A program made the position numbers and the translations under genes. From the NCBI GenBank assembly GCA_020744425.1, contig JAGMUV010000039.1, forward strand, positions 124,001 to 188,000: a stretch of 64,000 bases of DNA, read 5' to 3'. Source of the DNA: Dactylonectria macrodidyma. Lineage: Eukaryota > Ascomycota > Sordariomycetes > Hypocreales > Nectriaceae. Below the pieces are notes generated by a model. That model worked only from the letters and a program-made list of their open reading frames with translations. It ran no database searches and was not told the origin of the DNA. Of the stretch, positions 41,521 to 51,900 are shown in pieces (position 1 is the stretch's first letter; every line of letters begins with the position of its first letter).

Positions 41521-43357
41521 ATGACGGACGGCCAAGAGGTCGAAAATGCAAAGTTCGACCCTACAGATCCAGGCGGCACGTACCGCCCTGATTTGCCTCC
41601 TGCAACAAAAAAAGGTGAAAAATTTACGCCTCTCAAAATGCCGTATCGTGACCCCGAAGCTCAAGATTTGTCCGACACGCCGCTGGGAATATTCCGGAAA
41701 TTCCTACCCGAAAACCTAGTGAAAAGCTGGGCCGATGCCACGAATCAGCATGCCCGCGCTTGCATCACCGAAAACACGAAACAGCACTCCCGATTGCATC
41801 GATGGCAGCCAACGTCAGCGGCCGAGATCTACGTCTTCATCGCGATTGTTATTTGTATGCAAAACCACCCGGAAAATGCCATCGAGACGTACTGGCATTC
41901 CTCGACCGCCGACATCGATATCCAGCCCTTCTATTTCTTCACCCGTCATATGACGCTGAAGCGATTCGAAGCCCTTTTTCGACATATTCGCGTCTTTGAC
42001 GATGCCACCGTCATCACAGAGCGTGCCGAGCTGCCTTCGAAACTGCCTGCTTCAAAAGCCTATCACCAAGTCAACCAGTGGTCTCGTCACATACAGGATA
42101 CTATGGAGGGAGTCTATGTCCCAGGAACACATATCGCGGTTGACGAGTGTATTCAGGGGTTTACGGGCAGATCTACGCTGAAAACGTACATCCCGAACAA
42201 ACCTACTCCCTACGGGATCAAGATCTGGGTAGTTGCTCAAGGGGGCATCTTCTTGAGGTGGCTTTGGCATGAGCCTAGCAAGGGACCCATTGGCATCGAG
42301 AAGAGACAAAGGAGTGGTACCTATCAGTATCACCTAACCCCAACACAGCGCGTGGTGATTGCACTGCTAAATTTGCTGCCAAAAGCAAACTATCATGTTT
42401 TTTTGGACAACCTCTTCACGTCACCCGACCTCTTCAAGCACTTGTATGACATGGGCATAGGTGCTTCCGGCACCGCGCGCATGAACTGTGGCATACACAA
42501 GGACCTAGTGGAGGTGAAGAAAAAACCCGACCCGTCCACCCCTTGGGGCTGGAGCCTTCAGATCCCGTCCGAATGCGAGAAGGTGTTTTTCCACGCAAAC
42601 CCTAGTAAATCTACTAATTCTAATTCCCTAGGTTAACCAAATCGCATGGAGAGACAATGAAATTGTTCTCTTTTTGTCCACCGTCTTCGATGCAACCGAC
42701 ACAACCGTCCGTCTTCGGCGACGCCCGCGCAACGACAATAGCAGTCACAAAAAGGCTGCCAGGACCGTCTTCGGCGATACATACGAAAAAGAGCTGCCGA
42801 TTCCTACAGCCATAGACGAATACAACTATAATATGGGAGCAGTTGATATTGGAGACCAGTTACGGGCCTCTTATGCATGGGAACATAGGTGGCGACGTGG
42901 CCCGTGGCAGCCATTGAGCTGGGGCTTCCTCCTGGGGACCGTCCTTGTCAACTGTTACAAGTTGCAGTCTCAGTTCGGTAACTGGCCCGATACTACAGAC
43001 GGACATATTGCATGGCGAAATCGTCTCGCTTTGCAGCTATTTGAGACCTTCGCCCCAGCATGTCGGTCAAGACGGAGGGCTCGTCCAGGCATCTTCCTTG
43101 ATGTCCGTAATACGGCAGTGCCAATTTCACTGCATCAGCGCGGGCAAAGGGGCAAAAGAGCTGTCTGCAAGGTCTGTCAAGCCTTACGGCATGCAGCCAA
43201 AAAACCCCTAGGAGAGAGAGACCCGAATTTGCCGTCGTCGCGAACTTCAAAGAGTGTGTCGAATGTCAGAGGGGGCTGCATCACTTGCGATGTTGCCCTC
43301 TGTAATTCTCAAACTTGTTGGGACATGTTTCATCATACAAAAATAGGTGTAGTCTAG
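41521..43357 (+). CDS. PiggyBac-like transposase of PB-1, 595 aa
   Basis: Exons 41521-42582 and 42632-43357 join in phase 0 over a 49-nt intron (acceptor CCCTAG), giving CEK|VNQIAWRDN; the equivalent intron is at the same place in PB-2 (62309-62367). DDE_Tnp_1_7 motifs are present: HIAVDECIQGFTGRS (Asp), VFLDNLFTSPDLF (Asp) and MGAVDIGDQLRASY (Asp). The C-terminus has a cysteine-rich domain, CKVCQALR ... CITCDVALCNSQTC, as in PiggyBac zinc tails. No stops occur, so it may be active. The start MTDGQEVEN is the first Met of the open frame. Confidence 0.9.
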
Positions 43358-43770
43358 GTACCTGCTCAGTAATGCAAATGATTGGCCCAAAAAAGAGTGG
43401 GGTTGTACTGTGACCGTCCTGGACACCTTCTGCCGGTCAAGGGGATAGGCCTCCATAGTGTATTCAACCGACAGGATGTTGAGATTGATATCACGTTTGG
43501 AGCTGAGCTCAGCAAGCCGCAGGAGCGTAGCTAACATGAAGAGGGCGGATCCGAAACAATATGCACCCCCATGCATCCATAGGAGGGTGATGCTGGGCTT
43601 AGAGAAATCTTTTTGGATTTAATATCCTTCGAAATCCGGTGTAGCAATAGGACCACTGCCACAAGGATGTCACCTAAGGGGACGCTTGTTGGCGCACGGT
43701 TGGCCAGTGCCGTAGCCACTGGCGCTTCAGCCGCGACGGACATAGTTGGCATGTTGTCATTTATCACCAA

Positions 43771-44398
43771 AGGGGCTTGAATGTAGGCAATGCACAGGAA
43801 GGTGTCGCATAAAAAGCAATAAGTATAACTAGAGCAATCTCAATTTATACTTGCAACCGTCAGGAGGCATCAAGGCCTGCCAGTTCCTGGAACTGCCTAT
43901 TAGGTCTTATATCTTGGCATCTTGAGGTCCCTTGGATAGCGGGAGGTGGAGGCGGGTCCTGCTGAGGAGACGATAATCGTCGCCGCACACCCAGAGAGGA
44001 AGTCTTAGGCACGGTGGGGGACTACGGAGAGAGGGGGAGAAGCAACGTTCCTACTCCGTAACATGATCATAGCTTTATCCCGGTCATGCAAAACCATGCA
44101 ACGGGATCCATCTTCACATGTCAACAGTATGGGTGAGTAGTTTGGTTCAGACAGGCCTCAGATCTGCGCTTCAAACATCTGCATTCAGGTTGGGCCTAAC
44201 AAACCAATCTTGATTCAGCTCTGACGGAAAAATCGGTTATACTGAACAGGCACACTTCCTCCAACTTCCGAAATAACTTTTTATCTCTCTGCCATTAAAC
44301 CACAAACCCGAGACATCCCAGAGGACGTGCGTTATTCTTCGTCTCTAGAGGGATCCCCGCCCAGACCTTGTCCCCTCACCCTCACTGCAATCATCGCA
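43771..44398. other. Intergenic region, no gene recognised
   Basis: About 630 bp between the hydrolase relic and the DUF1593 gene, likely containing the promoter of the latter. No TATA-like or repeat signal was clear. Confidence 0.35.
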
Positions 44399-45904
44399 AT
44401 GGCGGACCAGACTCGCTTGAGATGTTGCACTAGCAAACCACGGGTTTTCGTTGTCTCTGACATATCCAATGAGCCCGACGATGCCGAGTCTCTCGTCAGG
44501 TTTCTGCTCTATGGAAATGAATTCGACATACAGGGCCTTGTGGCCTGCACTTCGTGCTGGATGAAGAACAACACCCACCCCGAGGACATGCACAAGATTG
44601 TCGACGCCTACGCCAAGGTCGTCGACAACCTGAACGCCCATGTCCACCCCAATAACCAATACCCCACCGCCAGCTACCTGCGGTCCATCATCAAGCCAGG
44701 CCCGGCAGTCTATGGTAAGGAGGCCCTTAAGCCCGGGGTCAGCCTCAGCGAAGGCGCACAGCTGCTCGTCGACCGTGTGGACGCCTCGGATGATGCCCTG
44801 TGGGTCCTCTGCTGGGGTGGCACCAACGTACTCGCTCAGGCCCTCCAGCATGTCCTAAGCTTGAGATCAGAAATTGGAACAGCAGAGTTTTGCTCCAAGC
44901 TCCGGGTCTACGCCATCAGCGACCAGGACGACACCAGCCACTGGATTAGGGTCAAGTTTCCCGACATCTCCTACATCTGCTCAATCCATGCCTGGAAAGA
45001 ATACCCAATGGCAACCTGGATTGGCATTTCGGGAGACATCTTCGCCCCCCTAGATGATGGCGCACCTGACAAGACCAAGGTTACCAAAGAGTGGCTGAAG
45101 GAGCATATTCAGTTAGGCCCTTATGGTAGCATCTACCCGGATTACTCTTTCATCATGGAGGGCGACACACCAACGTTCCTATTCCTTATCCAGAACGGCC
45201 TCGGGTCTCGAGAAAACCCACACTGGGGTAGCTGGGGAGGCCGTTATGGGCTAGTCGACCTGGGTGGCTCGGCCAAGCACTATACGGATGTTAAAGACGA
45301 AGTGGTCGGCGTGAACGGCAAGAAGGTCCTCTCTAACCAGGCAACCGTATGGCGCTGGAGGGATGCGTACCAGGATGACTTTGCCGCCCGCATGCAGTGG
45401 ACGCTGAGCGAGGACCGCTCAAAGGCAAACCACGCTCCAGTTGTCGTCGTCAACGGCAGCACGCCCGGGCCAGAGCATCTGTATGTCGAGGCCGAGGCTG
45501 GCTCTGAGATTACGCTGGATGCCTCGGGAAGCCATGATCCAGACGGGGACGAGCTATCGTTTCGCTGGTTCCATTACAAGGAGCCGACCAAGACGCAAAG
45601 CGAAGTCCAGTGGCACTTTGTTCCGGATGTCAAGTTCAAGCCTACCAACACGGATGGGCCAAGCGGAGCTGTGGTTCAAGTTCAAGTACCGCCAGCACAG
45701 ATGTGCGCCGTCAATGTTCTTACCGGAGAGGCTCTCGAAAAGGGTCAGGCTCTCCACCTGATTCTCGAGGTCAAGGACAGTGGAATACCAAGCATGAGAA
45801 CGTACAAGCGCGTGGTTTTGCAAGTCACGAACATGACAGGCCAGGGCGCTACAGGAAAGGCATATGAGACAATGACAGAAGCCCTTGGGCACAAGACAGG
45901 ATAA
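44399..45904 (+). CDS. DUF1593 (nucleoside-hydrolase-like) protein, 501 aa
   Basis: A single-exon gene. The start at MADQTRLRCC (44399) is preferred; the open frame has an earlier Met at 44327 with unconserved leader. The N-terminal 330 residues match the DUF1593 family: PRVFVVSDISNEPDDAESLVRF carries the Asp cluster expected in a nucleoside-hydrolase-like fold, and VLCWGGTNVLAQAL, YAISDQDDTSHWIR and HWGSWGGRYGL follow. The C-terminal 130 residues form a beta-rich PKD/cadherin-like module (LDASGSHDPDGDELSFRW). Such proteins are annotated as cellulose-binding or sugar hydrolases, but the reaction is not established. No signal peptide is evident. The gene is intact and convergent with the sugar transporter downstream. 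Confidence 0.88.
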   Translation: MADQTRLRCCTSKPRVFVVSDISNEPDDAESLVRFLLYGNEFDIQGLVACTSCWMKNNTHPEDMHKIVDAYAKVVDNLNAHVHPNNQYPTASYLRSIIKPGPAVYGKEALKPGVSLSEGAQLLVDRVDASDDALWVLCWGGTNVLAQALQHVLSLRSEIGTAEFCSKLRVYAISDQDDTSHWIRVKFPDISYICSIHAWKEYPMATWIGISGDIFAPLDDGAPDKTKVTKEWLKEHIQLGPYGSIYPDYSFIMEGDTPTFLFLIQNGLGSRENPHWGSWGGRYGLVDLGGSAKHYTDVKDEVVGVNGKKVLSNQATVWRWRDAYQDDFAARMQWTLSEDRSKANHAPVVVVNGSTPGPEHLYVEAEAGSEITLDASGSHDPDGDELSFRWFHYKEPTKTQSEVQWHFVPDVKFKPTNTDGPSGAVVQVQVPPAQMCAVNVLTGEALEKGQALHLILEVKDSGIPSMRTYKRVVLQVTNMTGQGATGKAYETMTEALGHKTG

Positions 45905-47132
45905 TCCTAGTCACTTGAGAATGCTAAACTCTGGATTGCCAAAGATTTAAATCTCCGAATACCTACCCTATTGGCTCGCTGAGGCTACTGCTGACGTCGT
46001 GACGTGATTACATCCTTTTGCGCCGCCCACCGCTGTACGCAACTATGTGTGTACCTACCTACTTGCGTGTATTTTCTTGGACATAGAAGCCTTACATGAG
46101 GCCCGTATCCCTGCTTACACCGGTTGCGCCTGACGGTCTAACCGTCACCCTAGCCCCAAAGCAGCCGACCATCCACTCGCCTCGACATCTCTCTATTTCG
46201 TAGTCACCGGATTCGGGCATGGTAGCCGATCCATGCATGTTAGGACCGCCATCCACCGCGCAGGATTCATGTGAAGGACAATAAAAGTGGAGAGCGCCGT
46301 CCAAGCGAGATTGCATTAAGCAAGCTCCTTCTCACCGTTCTTATCCGTACAACATAGCAGTTTGAGGCGCATGTGGGTACCCCTCGAAACCTGTTCGTTT
46401 ACAGACGTCCAATTCCAAAGTCTTCGCCCGAGAATACGCCACATACTGCTTTTTCTTTCAAAATGATCTTAAGTATATTCTACAAATAGCAGTGCCATGA
46501 GAAGCCCTGTATTTTGGCGCACACAATCAACTGGCCATCAATCCCTCAAATCTAACACCACTAACGTTGTAGCGGACTTAGTGGATGATTGCTTACAGCT
46601 CCTTAGAGGGGTCATGTACCTCAGTATTTAACAAGGGTCAAATGGTGTGACGCCCTTAGTTTAGACAAAGACTTTTGAAATGGACATTTATGGTTGTCCA
46701 ATCGTTGTCTCAGAGTTGCGTGTATCGTCACATTTTGAGCTCGCTGGGTGGTTAGAGGCACAAGCTAGGCTCAACTAAATCATATTCGAACCATGACATC
46801 CAACTACTTCACTGAAGGGCACCATTTAATAACCCGATTAATGTGCGACGCACGCGACGCTTGTAATAAAAAGACCTTGTTCCCTCCCCGTGTATTCTTG
46901 TTACGAGACCAACAAATCAATGACGGACACCTTCGGCGTTACCAAGCTTAACACTTCGACTTCATGGCCCTCTAGCGGCTGTCAACTTGGTGGGGAGGCA
47001 GGCTGTACTGTAGGTACAGAGGTAAGAAGAAAGGAAAAATAGTCTCTGACAGTCCTAGCACTGTAGGGTTCAATCTTAATATTATCCGCGCCACCCCCCC
47101 TTCTTCACACCCCGGCCCCTCTCCATGTTCAT
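45905..47132. other. Intergenic region between convergent genes
   Basis: About 1.2 kb with no protein-like frame. It should hold the 3-prime ends of both flanking genes. No repeat was recognised. Confidence 0.4.
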
Positions 47133-49088
47133 TCACCTCGCTTCCTCAACTGTGGCGTTATTCTCAAGTGCGATAGTCCCACTGAACTCCCTGGTCTTGG
47201 TTCCCGTCTGGAATAAGTAGTTGAGTTGGGCGTAGGTGACGTTCTTGGTCTCTGGGATCTCAATCCAAGACAACACAAAGCCGATGATGCAGGTCCCGAA
47301 GAACACAAAGCCAATCTTTCCACCCAGGTTGCCCTGGTCGGCATTGAACATATATGGGACGCAAAAATTGAAGATCCAGGACATAAAGGCGTTGACAAAG
47401 AACCCGAAGCCAAGTGTCTTGGCCCTAAGTCGAACAGAGGGGATCTCAGCGGCGACGATGGGGTACGCCGTGCTCACACTCAGGCTGCTCGCGAGGCCGA
47501 TGAGCTGAAGCGCTACACCAATGTAACTACAAATGGGATTGTTGTCAGCTCCAAACAGAATATTCGTTACGCTTATAAAAGAAGGCTCGGAGAAGAAGCA
47601 AAGATAAGAAAAATAAAGATCAACCGTACTTTGTAGCTGCGGTGCTGCTTGGAAAAAGTCCTGCTATGCCCATTGTCAGGAAGAAGATCCCGGCAACTGC
47701 GAAGCCACATAGGATGGCCCTCCGTCGGCCGACTTTTGCAAGAACGACCCAGCCCAACAGGGTGACGACAATGCTGAGGCTGATGGCGATCTGATTGATA
47801 GTGAGGGACTTTGTGGGACTCATTCCGGCCATGATAAAGAAGTAAGTCGAGTTGGCTAAAAGCGCAACTCCCATAAACTGTTGCAATGAGTTGAGGAGAG
47901 CCACGATCCTGGTGCGGCGCAGATCACTGCCCTTGAAGCACTCGGGATATCCTACCGCACTGGAGTCAATGGATGCGGCACGCTCCTGTTCTATGGTGGA
48001 CTGGATGGCCTGGATGGACCGAGCCACATCTGATTCTGAACCGTGCAATCGTCTCAGTGACTTCCCCGCCGCAGCGATCTTGCCATTACTAATGAGCCAC
48101 GGCGGGCTCTCAGGTATGACAAAGGCAGATATCATTGCAAGGCCAGAAAATGCCCATTGCGATCCAAAAGGAATCTTGATAGCCCTTGTCGTAAAATCCA
48201 GAATCTGTTTGAAGACAACTGTAACGGCCATTATCTGTCCAACGATCTGAACGTGATAAATGTCAGCAGAAAACCCGGAGGGGGTGCCATGGTAAGCCAG
48301 ATATGACTTACAATGAGGAGCGGAAAGAGGCCCAAGAGGATAGTTCGTAGTCGAGTTGATGAGATTTCCGAAACGTAGGTCTGGCAGGATGACATGAGGA
48401 TACCCATTCCCGTCCCAAGAATAATCTTTCCCGCCAGGAGGACGCCACGTCTGGCATCGAGGCTGCCGAGGTCTGAGGAAATGAATTCGAGGGTTCCGGC
48501 TATTTGGATAGAAGTTGGATGTTAGTTAATTCTCAACTTGTCAACTCCAGAGGGGGTTGGGGTTTTGTTGTTGTTATTATGTATCGACGTACCAACAGCA
48601 GAAATTGCACCGCCTACGAAGAACATAACCCTGCGTCCAAATCGATCTTGCAGGGCGCCGTTCATAGCGGCTCCTACCATGATACCCAGGGAATTCATTG
48701 CTTGCCAGAGACCCTGCCACATGGCTGGTAAGATCAGAGCATCGCCGAAATAGGAGCCATAGTACATACTAGATTGCCAACAATATCAGCATCCACAGCA
48801 GACGCACACGCGTAAACATCACGCGTGCACCCTAGATACGGTGTCGATGTCAAAAACGCACGAGAAAGCGGGCAGAGCCGTAATTGTTCCTTGGACAAGG
48901 ATATCATAACCGAAGAGGAGCGCGCCAGTGTTGGCAAAGAGAGCATACAGGAAGACGCGTCGGTTTTCAAGAAGCAGCTTCCAGATGGGCTTTTGATTCT
49001 CAGCGGTTGCATCTTCTAAATCCTCGACGACCTCCAGCTGGTCGAGCTGAGGCTTCGCCGCCGTGATGCTTAGGGGTTGAGAGCTCAT
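47133..49088 (-). CDS. MFS sugar transporter, 533 aa, five exons
   Basis: Exons 49088-48862, 48768-48593, 48499-48312, 48246-47630 and 47526-47133 join in frame for 534 codons. Family signatures are FGYDILVQGTITALPAF in helix 1, DRFGRR in the loop after helix 2, PESPPWL before the central loop, KVGRRRAI and PETKN near the end. Twelve membrane helices are consistent with length. The protein belongs to the sugar-porter branch (proton-coupled hexose or disaccharide uptake at the plasma membrane); the substrate cannot be told. All splice sites are GT-AG, with donors GTGCGT, GTACGT, GTAAGT and GTACGG. No frameshift was seen, so it should be functional. Confidence 0.92.
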
Positions 49089-50172
49089 TCTTGCTTCTGC
49101 GTTGTCGTATTAAACTTGGGATGGATAGTGGAAGGAGAAGGTTGGATTGAGCAACTTGAAATAGTTATAAAGATAATTTTAAAGTCAGGTTTAAGCCACT
49201 TATAGATGAGGGGGATGTGAAGGAGAGGAATGGAGAAAATCCGGGGCCCCGCAATGGACGACTCACACCCATGGAGTCGAGCAGTAACTTAGTTTGCTAC
49301 ATGAGCGGGGGTTGGCCAGGCTGGAGCGCTTCAAATCGCCCCTTTGGGAGTCCCCGGCACCGGCTTGGAGTGTCTGGAGTGGAGCCGTCGCCCAACATGA
49401 GCTCCGGGAGGTGGAGGGTTATAAGACGACAGTACGGAGTACGGAGGACCATTGAAAAAGTTTTGCTCGCGCTACGGACGCCACATCCCTTAACCCTTGC
49501 CAGAAACCTGATGGTACACTGTGATGAGAGGTTGCCAGCTATCATCCCCTAGACTCACTACTATGGTATAACTATCCCCTCGAGTGTGGAAAGACATTAA
49601 CGCGGTCACGACATGGGGGTCTAGCCAATTAAAATCCAAGCATGAAAGGTACCTTTCTCTCCACCTAAATTAAGCTGTGATAAAAGTCCCAACAAAATTT
49701 TGAGTTACAAAGTGCGACATCACACTGCTGACATCCCTTCCTTGATTGCCGGCGCCGCAGCCCCCTTTTATTGCTGCTGATCGGCGCTAACAATCGCCTT
49801 GAGCTCCTTGACCTAGGCTGCCCAACGCGATGACCTTGACAGGCTAGGCAGTCTGATAGTTTCCCTCTCGAAACTTTCGCCTTGACTGACTGTCCTTATG
49901 GAATGCCTTGAAAAGCGCATTATGAAGGCATTGGCGCCAGTCTTTCTGATTCGTATATCGCTTCCAACCCGACTGGCAGTTAAGTTGCAAAAGGAAGCTA
50001 TTCACGAGGACCACATCTACCGTGCCCCACCCCCCTTTCGGGTACCCCCCCTTTCGGTAACCAAAAAAATCGCCTTCCCACCCAAAATCTGTTTTTTATA
50101 CCGACTAGATTTCCATCAAATTTTGAGCCCATAAACATAAAATATATATCATTCTGTAGAGAATTGAAGTGT
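49089..50172. other. Intergenic region, no gene recognised
   Basis: About 1.1 kb upstream of the sugar transporter and downstream of the pogo relic. It likely includes the transporter promoter in its first few hundred bases. There is a duplicated short motif CCCCCCTTTCGG/GTA near 50032-50060. Nothing else recognised. Confidence 0.4.
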
Positions 50173-51451
50173 TTATTCTTGTCGTGGCTTCTTTATAAGC
50201 CGCCCAGACCTGGTGGTTATTTGAGGGGGTTCAGGTGCGGCCGTGACCTCAACCTCTGAAGCTGTCTTCGTGTCCGAGACCACCTCCTCCTCCGATTCAG
50301 AATCCACTAAAATAGACGCTCCTTGATCTCCAACTTCGGGAATAGCTTTATCTTGTATAAGAGCCTCGCTGAGTGTCATAAACCGTCTGTTCGGATTAGG
50401 AATAGCTCTTCTTTTCTTCCCTCTCTGCAAACGAGCCACTTCTTCCTCCAGACTAGTAATTCTGCTGGCATGTGCTGCAATGGCCTGTTCTTGGGCTTCA
50501 AAAGCCTCTGGCTATCACACCATATCGTTTTCGACTTCCAGGAGTCTTGTTCCTTCCAAGATCACGAATTTGGCGGCTGGTCTTTGGTGTATCATCTGAG
50601 CCGAAATAGGGGACAGGTTCGGGAGTCGTCTCTATCCTGTCTGCCAGAATCTCTGGATGCCGCAATGCCTTGGCTCGCGAAATTGTCCAATTTCCAGTGA
50701 CTCTCCAACCGGACAATATATTCTTTGACGTCATCGCGACCTCACGTGCTTTGGCATAAGCCCGTATAAAGTTGACCTTGTCAACAGGTGCGGAATCAGT
50801 CAGAGAAGCCAGTTTTTCAAGCCCCTTCCGGTATGCCGCCTTCAAAGGATTAAAAATACCGTTATCCAACGGCTGGAGACCATGAGAACAATGGGCAGGG
50901 AGGTAACAAGAATAGATGTTGTTCAAAAAGCACGTTACAATCCATTCGTCCTGTTTCAAATCAACAATGATTCGTAGGCATATGAAATCAAAAACGCACC
51001 GTTGCATGACTTCCATGTCCATCTAGAATAATAAGCCTGGCATCAGACTCGTCGGCAGGCTGGGTCTGAGGCAAATAGACTCTCTCAAGCCACTCGATAG
51101 CAATGTGGTTGTCTGTCCACCCATTAGGGGAAGTTATATAATTCCAATCAGCAAATTTCCGGACTTCCTCCAAAAACCACTGCTGTTGGAGTTCCTTGCC
51201 CTTAAATATGATGCCAGGCGTCAAAGAACGGCCGTCCGCAGTAATAGCCTCAATAAATGAAGTCCAGTTACGGGACTGGGGACCCTTTAGTAGGGCCTTT
51301 CGTTTTGGATCTGAACTCCCAACCACCAAACTATCCAGGCCTGGAAAACAAGCCTAATTAGCTATATCTATGAATAAAAAGTTAGACACTCACCAAAACC
51401 AGTCATAATACCGCCCTCATCAACGTTCACGGTGTTTTCCGGCTTAGTCCA
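50173..51451 (-). pseudogene. Pogo/Fot-type transposase, 5-prime truncated and frameshifted
   Basis: Read on the minus strand: NVDEGGIMTGF near 51400, then an intron, GLDSLVVGSSDPKRKALL, LIILDGHGSHAT, a second intron (about 50964-51011), and DEWIVTCFLNNIY ... LPAHCSHGLQPLDNGIF. These are the D, D and D blocks of DDE_1 pogo transposases. A one-base frameshift near 50510 separates the C-terminal coiled part (EEEVARLQRGKKRRA ... SGRLIKKPRQE, end 50173). The DNA-binding N-terminus is missing: the frame runs into a solo LTR at 51452 and what lies beyond is unrelated. Confidence 0.82.
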
Positions 51452-51615
51452 TGTGAGGGAACGATCACGTGACTTTCATACTTTATGAATAGTCTCATTT
51501 TATATTGTGTAAATAGCTTAAGTCAGAGTTCTCCTTATGAATCTCTTTCTCTCCTTGTAAACAATCATTTTGCACAAGTCGCACTCGACCTCGTTCGTGC
51601 TCTTGTCCCGTCACA
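51452..51615 (+). repeat. Solo LTR, copy 1 (no matching target duplication)
   Basis: Begins TGTGAGGGAACGATCACGTG and ends GTCCCGTCACA, with TGTGA/TCACA ends. It is about 90% like copies at 53621 and 54649. The flanks differ (GTCCA left, CTCCG right), unlike the other two copies. Confidence 0.85.
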
Positions 51616-51900
51616 CTCCGCTTGAGTTGGCTATTGACTTGGCTGTCCGCTCCATCAAAGGCGAGCGAGTTGCTCGCACAAAGGCAAAACAATAAATCTT
51701 TCTTCACGTGCTTAGTATTTCCAACACCAATGCTTCCACAGTTGCCAAAGATACGCGTGTCTAGCACTTTGAAGATGGAAAACACCGGCTTAATGTGACT
51801 GTCGATCACCCCGTGGCTGTGGTAGATTAATGTTTCCTATTCTAGCTTGGGCTCCCTTATAGCTTGACCTCACGGGGCACCTTGGCAGCCCTTCATCTAA

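Larger units (their letters stand above)
39935..43457 (+). mobile_element. PiggyBac-like element PB-1, 3.52 kb, with 7-bp flanking duplication
   Basis: The insertion splits the hydrolase gene between two copies of GTGTATT (39928-39934 and 43458-43464). The right TIR, read inward, is TATGGAGGCCTATCCCCTTG; the left TIR is ATGGCAGCCTA and then, after a nested 1.4-kb element, TCCCCTTGACCGG. From 41371 to 41407 the left TIR matches 43449-43413 perfectly. It carries one PiggyBac-type transposase. PiggyBac elements normally duplicate TTAA; here no TTAA is seen, and the hydrolase reading frame independently supports the 7-bp duplication. Confidence 0.8.
39601..43770 (-). pseudogene. Alpha/beta hydrolase (steryl-acetyl-hydrolase-like), split by a transposon
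   Basis: The C-terminal part on the minus strand (39934 to about 39620) reads YTLAPSASFPKQQDEAVAAY and GGDSAGGHLA, the GxSxG nucleophile elbow, followed by a stop and GLPRPRAAVLVCPWVNF. The N-terminal part lies beyond the inserted element at 43458 to about 43770 and reads LLWMHGGAYCFGSAL (HGG oxyanion motif) to LNILSVEYT. Joining at the 7-bp duplication AATACAC gives SVEYTLAP in frame. There is a further frameshift upstream near 43580 and a stop after GGHLAIACLVTLSQ. It was an esterase/deacetylase-type enzyme and is now dead. Confidence 0.85.

Noticed and set aside
44327..45904. DUF1593 protein as a secreted cellulose-binding protein.
   Set aside because: No signal peptide was seen at either candidate start, and the name in databases is not proof of function.
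51495..51809. Minus-strand frame spanning solo LTR copy 1 as the missing pogo N-terminus.
   Set aside because: It has no helix-turn-helix or CENP-B-type motif and runs through the LTR itself.
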